A stretch of DNA of 64,000 nucleotides from Patiria pectinifera (lineage: Eukaryota; Echinodermata; Asteroidea; Valvatida; Asterinidae), in contig CM057149.1 of assembly GCA_029964075.1 (NCBI GenBank), forward strand, positions 13,216,465-13,280,464. The letters run 5' to 3'. The number at the start of each line of letters is the position of its first letter. The first letter of the stretch is position 1. Shown in pieces: positions 14,501 through 24,099 of this stretch. The notes beneath the pieces were generated by a model. That model saw nothing but the letters and a program-made list of their open reading frames with translations. It was not told the DNA's origin and made no database searches. Position numbers and translations under genes: made by a program.

Positions 14501-17500
14501 ACGCGCATGAACTTGTTCGATTCGGGCGATTCACAATGCAGTGCGCCACCAAGAGTTTGCCATAGTGAGCCTCACGACTCGACACACGAATCATTTGAAT
14601 GAGTGTCAGTAGACAACCTGAGCTAATTTGTTATAAATTGGGGCAAAGCATTCTGTCGCCTTACAAAAAAGCACCATATGGATACAAGGAAAAGAAAAGG
14701 CCAATTATACTCGACACTTACGAAAATACTGACCGGAAAAACTAACAATTTCAAATGTCCCGCGCTACGAATTTGTCGACCATCTCCCACAATGCACTGG
14801 TAAAAATGAACTCTCCTTAGTAAACTCTTGGTGGCGCACTGCATTATGAATCGCCCGAATTCACGTGCTTGACGTGAGTCACTTTTTATTTCGTAGGCGT
14901 CATTGGGGTTTTTTAACGTACCGGCAGAGACCATTGAAGCTGATCCTCCAGATCTTCAATGGGTCAGTCACCGTGAAACTAAGCCCTGCAGCGCTGAATC
15001 CACTCCCTTGAATATTGTCCACCACGCAGTGTGGGTGTTGAGGGAGCACCAGATCCCCGAGGCCCGGTAGACGGAGTAGGAACCACACATCACGGCGGCC
15101 TTCTGGCCTGATAGCCACGCAAGCGACCAGGCGCGTTGCACCCGTCTGGTCCGAACCGTTCACATAGAACGAGTTGTTACCCTAAAACCGAAACAAGTGC
15201 ATGCGAGTGCACAATAATTAGCTCTGGCCGTCTTGCATGAAAGTTTTGCATGAAATCTATCAAAATGATCCCTGCCAGAGCTTAAAATGCGACGCCCAAA
15301 AATGCGACGCCGATGGCAAATAATGAAACACCGTACTCAAAAGTAGATTTATAGCGATGTTGTGAAAAATACCACGTGCCATAACATTACGCATATTCTG
15401 CCTCCATTTACAAACTTTTAATAAACAGTTTTCGGATTGTTACAAACACAAACAATTTTGTTAGGTATTTAATAGATTTTGTTTGATTTTTTTTAATTAG
15501 GCCTAAAATTTGGTAGTTCTATTTTTTGGGAAACTTATGGGCCTAATTTTGGTCAATTTTGGGGACAGATATAATATTATGCAAAATAAACGCGCATGCG
15601 CATCGACCGAAACAAAATGGCTGTTCCGAAAACCTTCTGCAAGTCAGTGCATTTTGCATGGCATTTGGTCAAATAGTCATTTATTTTTGGTCAATATTCG
15701 GGGACATATAGACAAACCGACCGACCGACCACCAAGTGGCTTACAGAAGCTCCTGCCAGAGCTCAAAAAAGGGTTTTAAGCTAACGCCGTTCAGACATTT
15801 TCTATCAGTTATATAATCTCATTATATTCTCCTTACTTTAAGCTATTACAGACATAAGTTCCCGACGTCATTTTCTCACCGGTACATCATAAGCCACGTA
15901 ATGCTTTCGTCACCCTTGCTAAAAAAAAAAGACCCGATTATATCTAGTGGTTATACTCCGTGGAACAATTAAGGTACCAAGATAAATTCGATGGTCGTTA
16001 ATTCTTTTCCTCCAGAGCAAGAAAATTCTGCGAACAATCTTTTCGTTTTTTAAATTAGTAAAGAAGGCCTATATACAGGGTAAGTAAAACAAATGGCCCT
16101 TTTGTTAAGTTCTTTTCTCCCACAAAAATGTTCACTGAAATTAAACATTGCATAAAAAAAAGATACAGGCCTTTCTTAGTGACTACCCCAAAACACTATA
16201 CCAACACAATGTTCAGAATAGGCCTTTTGCTATCGACAAAATGGCAACAATGGACATCTGGGCAATGAAGGAAATAAAAGAAATAACAGAACAGGACATC
16301 AGTTAAGTGGACATTTATTGAACTTGAAACTGAATTAAAGAAAAGGTTCACATTTTCAATGTCATGCTGCTCGATCTTCCACCTGTCTGTTATTCAGATC
16401 AATGCATAATTGTGCCCCTGTTGTCCTCATATCTGCAATAGCTCTGCGGACCATCCGTGTTCTTCTGCATATGGCTTGGATTTCAATTTGTTGGCGAAAT
16501 TCTTGCAGGGTGTCTGGCACAATGCGGTACACCGTCATTGAGGTACCCCAAAAGAAAACAGACTAAAAGGGGTAAGATCTGGCGATCTTGGGGCCCCTTG
16601 TCAAGGTTCTTGCTTGCGCCATTTTGTCCGTATTTTACAACGTTTCTGCGCTGTACGAATGTTAATAGGCTGCCGTACCTCTCGAAGGTGTTCTCCAAAT
16701 GGACCTATCGATCGTGTCTTGTACGCTACCTTTTCCATAAAACGTTCTGACCATCAAGGCCCTTTGGACAGCAGAAACATGTGGCCTCGCCATGGCTACT
16801 TTGAAACTGTCTGTCTTGCAGTTTGCTGGCCGTTAAATCATGTTAAATATCCCTCAAGGGAGGAAGCATTGTGTGATAGTGTTTTGGGGAGTCACAAAGA
16901 AAGGCATGTGTCCTTCAAGTTTGCATGCATGGCTGAATATCAGTGAAACATGTACCGAGTGTGTCAATACCCCGATCAAATGTTAGTGAAGAGAAAAAAA
17001 AACTGGTAACCTTTCCCGTTTTTTGTGGGAGACAAGGACTTATGCAAATGGACTTCTTTTTTTACTCACCCTGTATATAATCAAGTCACCTCGGCTAGCG
17101 GCTTAGCCTTGAAGGCAAGGCTGCGTGTATCAGTGGTGACTGCTCTATGTTCCGACACCCCCAAGTTCCGAAAACCCGCACTTAAGATTGTGTTTCTCCC
17201 CGGTTATTGTCGAACATTAACCATGATAAAGGTTTTGAACAGCGCCCCCATAGGAAGATGGTGTCCGCCCCCCCCCCCTCCCCCTTCCCCCACAATTCAA
17301 ACCTCCAATTTTGGAGTTCAGGCATAGCTATTGAGCTATACATGTAATCGCTTCCTAAAGGCTCTTTGGGAGATTTCTCTCATGTATCCGATGGCCTCTG
17401 TTGTCGTGAAGGCGTTGGATATGGTGACAAGTCGGACAAACTTTTCAACCCCCGTACACTTTCAACGAAAGTTTCCACCATGATTACATGAATGAGGATT

Positions 17501-18791
17501 TACTAGGATATGTAATGCTGTATAAGTAGAGCAGAATAAAGCACCGAACACAAACATTGGACTATGTAATAATTCTGACGGATTATACGTCCGTTTAGCA
17601 GCTGGCTAGCTCGCACAATGATCCGACTGCTGGCTGGTAAGCGCTATCTCACGTGATCTCTGGAGCCGTGAAGCCATTATGGCAGGAAGTGGAATTAAAA
17701 ATGGACGCTTAGCTTACGCACTCAACCAAAAAGAAAGTCCCCCTTTATACTTATTTTGTCTAACTCAAAATCTACTGGGCACATCTTGCTCAACTTACGA
17801 CTGATCAGTGCAGACATTCCTTAGCAATCCAGCCCCACTCTTTGTTTGGCCCAAAATAGTAATAATGTGTACAAAATTAAGCAATTGATTAACTTTAGTG
17901 GTACCGAAAAAAGTTACACTTGTGTGTACGTGCAAGGGAGTGTGAACTACAACTTGCACGTATACAAAAGTGCCACTGTTTTCGATATCATTTGTTACTG
18001 CATAAATTCGTACTCATTGTCACTGTTTCGAGCAAAATAAAGAGTATGGCTGGATTGCTAAGGAACTTCTGTACTACTGATTAGTCGTTATTTGAACGAG
18101 GGGTGCTCAGTAGTTTTTGAGTTAGACAAAAGGGGGGACTTTCTTTTTTGGTTGAGTGTATGAAATCATCCAAACGCGAATTAGATTGAACAGCACTAGG
18201 CCTGTAGTCTGAGCCAATTCACGGTTTGGCTACAGTGGGTACAGGCAAAGACGACATAATTGCACACTGTGGTGTCACTATATCTTTGGGCCCACCAAAC
18301 AACTTTACCACAACCATGAAGAGAAGTTTATTATTAGATATATGTAATTCAAGCCTATACACTACTCTCACAATACAGCTTAGTGATATATCTTTCATAC
18401 ATTGAAAACACGTTTTGACAATCATAATGGATTCTATTTATTTTTTCTACATGAAGGAAGAGTGTAGGCCAATTTTTATTTGGGTATTTCACAAACTTAC
18501 GTGAGGAGTGAGATCGGTGTCAGTTGAGCAGTCGAACTTGGCCAGCTCGCGAAAATCCTTCAGCATAGCTTTATAGTCCTCGGCCCTTCTACGAATATGC
18601 AACAACTTTCGCCGTCTGATCATCAGCAACACACGGACCAGGTAGAATTTAAAAGTGTACCAAGGCCCTGGTATGGTGTGGCTTGCATCGCGGGGCGGTA
18701 GCCCCGGGGATCCCGCCGATAGTTTCACGGCGAAGTATATTACAGCGAGAAGAATCACACCAAGGGTAGATAACCAAATGAAGGCATCCAT
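583..18791 (-). CDS. Phosphoenolpyruvate synthase-like protein (21 exons, runs off left edge)
   Basis: Split gene read from 18791 down to 583. Exons: 18501-18791, 14922-15181, 13936-14004, 12995-13108, 11169-11281, 10628-10683, 10470-10522, 9726-9859, 9375-9522, 8969-9030, 8534-8676, 8274-8330, 7679-7767, 6044-6171, 5456-5526, 4732-4796, 3894-3964, 3037-3113, 2381-2498, 1208-1308, 583-654. Every exon has an AG acceptor and GT donor, and all phases join without a stop (2292 nt, 764 codons), which is strong internal support. The protein starts with a membrane segment, has a β-rich N-terminal region typical of animal homologues, then the PPDK_N ATP-grasp domain (motifs GGKGSQLAKL, FAVRSSA, AAGQLDTF, FSRDPLTGNP, GLGE, LDIEWAV). 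The family makes PEP, AMP and phosphate from pyruvate, ATP and water. The phosphohistidine and PEP-binding domains lie beyond position 583. Family assignment is from remembered motifs, not a search. Confidence 0.88.
730..972. repeat. 22-bp minisatellite, about 11 units
   Basis: Tandem units of TGGGTTCCACTTGCCTAAAT plus two bases run through an intron of the synthase gene, between the exons at 1208-1308 and 583-654. Units differ by one to three bases. The open frames over it are by-products of the repeat. Confidence 0.9.
2611..2930. repeat. Dispersed repeat with AGCGCTTTAYA motifs (SINE-like)
   Basis: Contains TATAGCGCTTTATATCC and AAAGCGCTTTACAA followed by TCATCAGGCTATGAGACC and a stretch with CAGGGTTCAGACCCACGTA. 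This arrangement is common in dispersed repeats of marine invertebrate genomes. It lies in a synthase intron and has no protein-coding potential. Confidence 0.45.
3305..3730. repeat. Inverted-repeat module, copy A
   Basis: Around a centre near 3490, the same ~100-bp sequence (with CAGCGCTGTATCGAC and a GTGAGT-like end) is found on the minus strand at 3310-3440 and on the plus strand at 3498-3596, with similar intron-like flanks outside each. A second, more diverged module of the same layout lies at 4250-4700. Both are within introns of the synthase gene. Confidence 0.6.
4009..4136. repeat. Perfect 56-bp hairpin with GAAA loop
   Basis: Arm 4009-4064 is the exact reverse complement of arm 4081-4136. 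The 16-base centre itself folds as GTTCT-GAAA-AGAAC after one A-A mismatch. The transcript of either strand would form a very stable hairpin. It lies in the intron between the synthase exons at 4732-4796 and 3894-3964. Confidence 0.95.
4250..4700. repeat. Inverted-repeat module, copy B
   Basis: Second copy of the head-to-head module: minus-strand half about 4285-4375 and plus-strand half about 4474-4575, each with a CTGTATCGA core and ending in AAAGTGAG. The downstream flank (TTTAAATCTCAC, GATCTGAAAT) matches the flank of copy A. Intronic. Confidence 0.6.
5175..5435 (+). mobile_element. tRNA-derived SINE-like element
   Basis: A tRNA-like head with a B-box-like GGGTTCGAATCCCGC is followed by a body (TCAGTCTCTGCCTGATTCCG, GGGGTTTTCCTCCCA) and ends in an (AAAT)n-type tail near 5425-5440. 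A related element lies inverted at about 30160-30430, and fragments sit at 28120-28200 and inside the 19-20 kb satellite. The head is not a full tRNA gene. Confidence 0.65.
6400..7678. repeat. Long dispersed repeat, diverged copy at 29.5-30.85 kb
   Basis: Shared landmarks between this region and 29520-30850 include ATTGTTGCTAACATCTCAAT, CGCATGACG with GAAATATCGTGC, AAATTCCAACATG and GGAAGCTCAAAGACAAAATG, in the same order. The other copy is split by a SINE-like element. The final part (7290-7678) belongs to a family also seen at 53200-53640 and, inverted, at 56440-56900. No intact protein is encoded. Confidence 0.55.
7925..8245. mobile_element. MITE-like element, second copy at 62806-63115
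   Basis: About 310 bp starting CCTTTCTTTTGTTTGTAAAC and ending CCAACCAAGCGTAGAAAGG, so the ends are short inverted repeats (CCTTTCT/AGAAAGG). A close copy in the same orientation lies at 62806-63115. It sits between two synthase exons (8274-8330 and 7679-7767). Confidence 0.6.
8969..15181 (-). CDS. Synthase exons 2-10: N-terminal β-rich region
   Basis: Nine exons (14922-15181, 13936-14004, 12995-13108, 11169-11281, 10628-10683, 10470-10522, 9726-9859, 9375-9522, 8969-9030) encode the region between the membrane anchor and the ATP-grasp domain. Visible motifs are KIWRISFNGLCR, TYFNFSTDVSP, LVRGVRDRSRG, PPIGFSFSA and FTVNGVQGRGVC. I recall equivalents of these in the N-terminal part of animal PEP-synthase-like proteins, where they lie in the same order. 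Function of this part is not known to me; it could be a carbohydrate- or substrate-binding module, but that is a guess. Introns carry LINE and MITE debris. Confidence 0.75.
10000..10300 (+). repeat. Possible SINE-like element
   Basis: Starts GGGGTGCTGTGGTCCAATGG, which resembles a pol III A-box context, and ends in a run of CATCTCAT repeats. It lies in a synthase intron. I see no second copy in the window, so the class is a guess. Confidence 0.35.
11351..12300. mobile_element. MITE (CACTCAACC ends) interrupted by the LINE fragment
   Basis: The left end CACTCAACCAAAAAAAGG with CTACTGGGCACATCTTGC-like sequence lies at 11351-11490; the matching internal part resumes at about 12015 (TACCGAAAAAAAGTT, CTTGCACGTATACAAAA, TAGTTTTTGAGTTAGAC at its end). 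The same element is whole at 17719-18158 and half present at 28325-28606. Confidence 0.65.
11490..11932 (-). pseudogene. LINE reverse-transcriptase 3' end fragment
   Basis: The minus strand encodes the C-terminal tail typical of non-LTR reverse transcriptases: RIILKIRRRDHISNDEIY, TGQQPLSITIYQRQLKWLGH, RRKGRP and RAIWKNIV. It is 5'-truncated, as is usual for LINEs, and its 3' end runs into a (CAG)n/(TAG)n microsatellite at about 11491-11543. It has landed inside an older MITE whose pieces flank it. The alanine run in the open frame is only the microsatellite. Confidence 0.75.
16320..16900 (-). pseudogene. Mariner/IS630-type transposase relic
   Basis: Read on the minus strand, pieces in two frames resemble the end of a DDE transposase: a PRSPDLTP-like stretch near 16570, FFWGTS near 16545, then IVPDTLQEFRQQIE, ending near 16320. 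A stop and a frameshift interrupt it. The upstream catalytic part is not recognisable, so this is a decayed fragment. Confidence 0.5.
17719..18158. mobile_element. MITE, 440 bp, about 50-bp terminal inverted repeats
   Basis: Begins CACTCAACCAAAAAGAAAG and ends CTTTCTTTTTTGGTTGAGTG. The inverted ends extend inward through GTCTAACTCAAAA/TTTTGAGTTAGAC and CTACTGGGCAC/GTGCTCAGTAG. The centre has a second hairpin around CTTGCACGTATACAAAAGTG. No coding capacity. It lies about 340 bp downstream of synthase exon 1, in intron 1. Confidence 0.8.
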
Positions 18792-19090
18792 TTTGATGAA
18801 TGTAACGTTTCAACGGGTATACAACTTCTATGTATAAGGGAACGGAGGTCTTTAGTTTTTCTTTTCAGAGTCATACAGAACTACGTACGTGTTATTTCAT
18901 GCGTACTACAAATTGTCCATACACATCGGTGCCAACACCAACTGCAAAATCATGCGTTATTGTATTTCCACAATAGAGCATGAAAATTGACCCCTGGTAC
19001 ATCGTGGGGCGCTACTGGGCCCGTCGATTAAGAAAATTAGCACGTAAAAGTTGGAGTTGGAGACTGAACAATCGCATGACGTGAAGAGAA
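17878..19090. repeat. Segmental duplication, copy 1 (with intact exon 1)
   Basis: This stretch, from inside the MITE through synthase exon 1 and its 5' flank, is nearly identical to 28325-29615 in the same orientation. Copy 2 carries about 70 extra bases near 29520 and a 4-base insertion in the exon. Confidence 0.85.
18501..18791 (-). CDS. Synthase exon 1: membrane anchor and basic region
   Basis: First coding exon, 97 codons, in phase 0 and ending at a consensus GTAAGT donor. Residues about 4-25 form one hydrophobic segment (WLSTLGVILLAVIYFAV), which suggests an N-terminal membrane anchor or signal-anchor. A Pro/Gly-rich linker and a basic stretch (IRRRKLLHIRRR) follow. The start is the first ATG of the open frame; no in-frame extension is needed. 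A near-identical but broken copy lies at 28953-29247, so the 5' end of this gene has been duplicated with its upstream DNA. Confidence 0.8.
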
Positions 19091-19100
19091 ATATCGCGCC

Positions 19101-20580
19101 AATGACGGACCACAGAGAATAATGATAATGAGATGGAAGTAATGCAAATGCCAGTTTTTATTCATACGAACTACCGTATGGTATTATTTGTTCTTTTTCG
19201 AGATTAACATTAATAAGTGCAGTAATTTATGCGCAGAATTATGTGCGTTTATATTTCAAAGTAGCCGCAACCCAACCTTGAAATATGACAAGCAAATATT
19301 TTAAATCCGAAGCATTTACTCCTTTTTATTCATAAGAAACGAAGTAAACGCTTATAGTGTAGCAAACCCACGGAATCAGGTAGGGACTGAAAACCCAATC
19401 CACATTAGACCATGGGTGCCGATGCACAGTGCATTGTGCGCGTAAACAGCATTGCGTTCGTCACGTTTGGCGCGCTTTTTTTTGCATCTATCCTCAAGCA
19501 CGTGACCCCCCCCCCCGGTGCCGCTTTCCGTTTCGGTTACGATAGTTTTATTTTCTGCAAACTTATAAACGTGTAAAGCTTTACATTTTGCAGGCCATTT
19601 ACTCAAGAGCAAATGGTTTTTAGTAAGAGCCTTTAATTAAGTTTTATTCATGCAGCTGTGGCAGTCTGCAACAAATCGCACGGTCCCCCATGACGCACCA
19701 CAGAGAATAATGATGATGAGATGGGAGTAATGCAGATGCCAGTTTTTGTTCATGCGAACTACCGTATGGTATTATTTTGTACTACTTTTTCGACATTAAC
19801 ATTAATAAATGCAGTAATTTATGCGCAGAATTATGTGCGTTTATATTTGCAAGGTAGCCCCAACCCAACCTTGAAATATGACAAGTAAATATTTTAAATC
19901 CGAAGCATTTACTCCTTTTTATTCATAAGAAACGAAGTAAACGCTTATCGTGTAGCAAACCCACGGAATCAGGTAAGGACTAAAAACCCAATCCACGTGT
20001 AGACCATGGGTGCCGATTCACAGCGCATTGTGCGCGTAAACAGCATTGCGTTCGTCACGTTTGGCGCGGTTTTTTTTCATCTATCCTCCAGCACGTGACA
20101 CGCCCCCCCCCCCCCCCGGTGCCGCTTTCCGTTTCGGTTACGACAGTGTTATTTTCTGCAAACTTATAAACGTGTAAAGCTTTACATTTTGCAGGCCATT
20201 TACTCAAGAGCAAATCGTTTTTAGTAAGAGCCTTTGATTAATTTTTATTCGTACAGCTCTGGCAGTCTGCAACAAATCGTATGGTCCCCCATAACGGACC
20301 ACAGAGAATGATGATGATGATGAGATGGGAGTAATGCAAATGCCAGTTTTTATTCAAACGAACTACCGTATTGTATTATTTGTACTTTCTCGAGATTTAC
20401 ATTAATAAATGCAGTAATTTATGCGCAGAATTATGTGCTTTTACATTTTCAAGGTAGCCCCAGCCCAACCTCGATATATGACAAGCAATCTGTATACATA
20501 TAGCACTTACTCCCTTTTATTCATAAGAAACGAAGAAAACGATTTTGCTCACACGAGATAAAATGGAGATCCTGGATTAT
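19101..20580. repeat. Satellite, ~590-bp unit, about 2.5 copies
   Basis: Units begin near 19101, 19690 and 20291, each with GACGGACCACAGAGAAT or a variant, then ATGCCAGTTTTTATTCA, ATGCGCAGAATTATGTGC and a poly-C tract next to CACGTGAC. Each unit includes a fragment like the SINE body (CCCACGGAATCAGGTA). A further fragment is fused to the second exon-1 copy at 28245-28325. Confidence 0.85.
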
Positions 20581-20639
20581 TCTATCAATTCTTGCAAACG
20601 TCAAGTTCGGGTCTCTCACGGCGAAGTTTACAGTGATTT

Positions 20640-20732
20640 TTAATGAATAAAATCTATTAATCCTTAACGTGACATCACGTGACCCATGATGACGTCATGA
20701 TGACGTCACTCTATGCCTATGCATAGGCATAG
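20640..20732. repeat. TGACGTCA cluster and 22-bp palindrome
   Basis: Two TGACGTCA octamers (the CRE core) and two TCACGTGA-like sites occur within 60 bp, followed at 20711-20732 by a perfect 22-bp palindrome centred on ATGCAT. The same octamer-rich sequence is repeated at 27720-27910, so this is more likely repeat-derived than a host enhancer. Confidence 0.55.
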
Positions 20733-21479
20733 CTATGCTGACTTTGAATGATGTATGATCATGCAAAAAGTGGCGTTGAGAAAAGACGTGTACAAAGTCT
20801 ACGGGGTTTAGGCGACAAAAAGAAATAAACCAGCACAAAAAGAAAGGCTTTCCGCAACTATGCGGAAAAGCCAAAAAGACGAGATGTATGTTTGTTGACA
20901 AACATGGCTGGTTCGCTATTGTGTTTTTTGTGTTATGTTATACTGTAGACTAACGGGAGATAATAGATGTGAAGTCGAAAGTTGCAAAATCATAAGGACA
21001 AATGGTTCAGAAACATATGCGTAAAAATACAGATTGGATTGAATGTCTATTAATTCTTATCTGATGACGTACTCCATCACTGCTTGAAAATGGTGGCAAT
21101 CATGTGTGAGTATACTTAATACACAGAATTTATCTCTTGAGAGTACATTTACTCAATATAGGCTACGTTACGCAATGCCAAATGGGCATAAATCATTGGA
21201 ATGGGTGTAGAGAAAAATCCCCATGTGTGATCCAAAGGATCCTCCGAAATTTTGGAATAACCGCGCAGGGCCTACTTAAAATATTTTCAGTGTATTGTTT
21301 TAAAAGTTAAGATGGTACTCCTGATCCTGAACATCGAATAACAATTATTTCTGGCCTAACATCACCCTCCCCTCTCCTGCTTTTCAATAATAGTCCGACT
21401 CCGCGGGGGAACGAGGATTGGCAGTCACTTTTTGTTGTGGGATGTGGGTGATTAAAGAAAATGCACCATTCTCCTAGTT

Positions 21480-21655
21480 TGAACACATCAATGAGAAATA
21501 TTCCAAATGGCAGCAAATGGAATCCAAAGCACGATCGTCTTTGCAGCGACCATTTCCCTGCAGAGTGCTTCAGGGTGGAATGGGGGGAAAGTCACTTTGC
21601 CGGAGCTGGGAAAATGCGCCTTGCTCAACGAATCACAATCATAGTGAACAGATGA
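21480..21655 (+). pseudogene. THAP zinc-finger domain fragment
   Basis: The frame contains WNPKHDRLCSDHFPAECF, which fits the middle of a THAP (C2CH) DNA-binding domain: Trp, Pro, then CSDHF and a second Phe. The first two zinc-binding cysteines and the AVPTIF box are not present. It could be one exon of a THAP gene or debris of a P-element-like transposon; no further exon was recognised. Confidence 0.45.
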
Positions 21656-21743
21656 AGAAGTTTGCACTGCTTGACGAAAGGGTGACTGTTCTATCTTCCG
21701 ACACCCCTAGGTTCCGACAACCCGCAAGACTGTGTACTCCCGG

Positions 21744-21772
21744 TTAGGGTTAGGGTTAGGGTTAGGGTTAGG
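21744..21772 (+). repeat. Interstitial TTAGGG repeat
   Basis: Nearly five perfect TTAGGG units followed by degenerate GGAATA units. This is the animal telomere motif, but here it is short and flanked by ordinary repeat DNA, so it is interstitial. Confidence 0.9.
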
Positions 21773-23164
21773 AATAGGAATAGGAATATGTGCAGTCGGA
21801 ACATAGGGGTGTCGGAACATAGAGGTGTAACCGACGAAAGCGTACATCTTCGTCAGAAAGAAGATTGCACTGCCGACTGTGTGTACAGTGAGGAGATAGC
21901 TGGCCACGGCCACGCATGCATAACTGGGCCTCGTGCGTGGACCAAGGCTAAAATTTAACAAGTTTCGCTTAGTATTTCGTTACCGTCTTATTGTTGCTCC
22001 TCAGGAATTGAAAGATTGAATAGCCCTCTGTTTGCGTTCATGCATATGAGGAAGATATATTGGATTGCTTATTCTGGTTCATAAATTTATGGGAAGCAAT
22101 ACTCACCTGCTGGTGGTTGCATAGGCTAGACCTTCACATAAATATTCGGATGGTGACAGCCAAATGTATTTTTTTCATGAGCAATGATATTCTTGACATC
22201 TTGATTAATGGATGATATGGATATGGTACTGCCATTTCATCAGATTATTTATTAGCTAACGAGTAAGTTTTCATTGTATATAAATTGTTTATTACCTAAA
22301 AGTTATTTAAGTATTAGTTTGTTCAATACTCACAACAGATGGCCAGACTTGTTTTTGTAGTCATCCATTCCTTTTAAATGTAATATTCCTATTGAGGTTA
22401 GCAGTAATAATTGATGGCCCATTGAAAATCATCTGTCAGGTGACATAGATACCATCTGTAAATAAAGCTATCATTATTAAAGCTACGCAATATTTCGAGT
22501 GCCCGTTTTTATCTTTGCTCGTTTACAAAATGATTTCCTGTTATTTCATTTTGATGTTGGTAAAATTAAAAATTTATGTTTTGTCTGATAGGCAAGTAAC
22601 GGTTGATTTTTTTGCACATTTTAAAAAAGAGGGGGACATCTCATGAAACACATTGACATTTAATTACGGTTTTGACAATTTGCCTTTGTTAAAGATATAA
22701 GAACACAATGTGGCTTAGTCGGGGGTCTTAGGGATATTTTGGTTCAGTTTCTTCCAAAAGCACCAAATTTGGCACAGATGTCAGTCATACCATACTATTT
22801 CGATTTTTGACGGGCGCCAAGACGGGCGCCCCACGGGGCCGCCATATTGGCAAAATCCAATATGGCCGCCAACCGGGTCAGAGGTCAATTGAACTAAATG
22901 AGCTAGAATCATAAATAATACCACTTTTCAGGTATTTTCGGGGTCAAGCAATCTGAATCTGATGTTATTTTAACGATTTGAGGCAAAACAGATGCCCCAA
23001 GGGACTGCCATATTGGCAAAATCCAAAATGGCCGCCACATATATCACAGTTAAGAAAATAACGAGCTAAAATCTTAAATAATACCACCTTTTATGGGTTT
23101 TCGGGGTCACAGAATCTAAATATGATGTCATTTTAATGATTCGAGGCAAGGCAGATGCTCTAGG

Positions 23165-24060
23165 ACAGTGTTGGAGCAAAGGCTTTGACCCTCAAGGCCA
23201 AGGCTTTGACCCTCAAGGCCAAGGCCAAGGCTTTGACCCTCAAGCCTTGAGGCCGAGGCCAAGGCCAAGGTTTAACCCTCAAGGCTAAGGCCAAGGCCAA
23301 GGCCCTGTTTTATAAAATGACCACTAATATAGAACTAATTATAGTCACATGACACATCATCACGAATCGCTCATTAAGAAGAACAACTTGTCTTTAATTG
23401 CAATCAACATGCTCGCATACACTGTTTTATGACTGCATTGTATCTATTAAAGTATAAGTTCAGGTCTTCATGAATATGGTTTAACTAAAACAAAATAACG
23501 ATATATTGACGCACAATTCTCCCGAGTGTAACAAAAGGGCGATCCAAGAAACTGATTTGGGAAATTTTTATTTGCTGGGCCAACATGGTCAGAAATATTA
23601 GCATTATATCTAAAACAGATACATGCAAATCTTTAGCACTTATCAGGGAGACATATACAACCAATCAGATCTATTCCATAATTGTATACAATTTAAGTGA
23701 TCATCTCATTAGCCCCACAAGTGAACTGAGAATATTGTTGCAGCAAGTCTACTACAACGGTAACAAAATATGATGCTATAAAAGTGGAAGTGTTCTCAAC
23801 ACACAAATCTATAGGGTGTTTCTCTCCTCCATGGTAACACGATTAAAATGGTAACAGCAACATTTCAAACAGATTTATCTGGAAAATGCCAAAATCTATG
23901 GGCCTTGAAGAGCCTTGACTCAAAATTGAAAGGCACTGATCCCTCAAGGCCAAGGCCAAGGCCAAGGCTTTTGCCCTCAAGCCTCGAGGCCAAGGCCCTA
24001 AAGTCCAGCCTTATGGCAGCCTTAAGGCCAAGGCCCAGCATCAAGGCACTACATCACTGC
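23165..24060. repeat. AAGGCC hexamer arrays
   Basis: Two clusters (23170-23310 and 23935-24055) of AAGGCC or GGCCAAGGCTTTGACCCTC units lie inside the long-inverted-end element. Units are of mixed length and orientation (TTGAGG and CCTCAA both occur). Confidence 0.8.
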
Positions 24061-24099
24061 TCTAGGAGCCGCCATTTTTGAAAAAAAATGGCCGCCACC

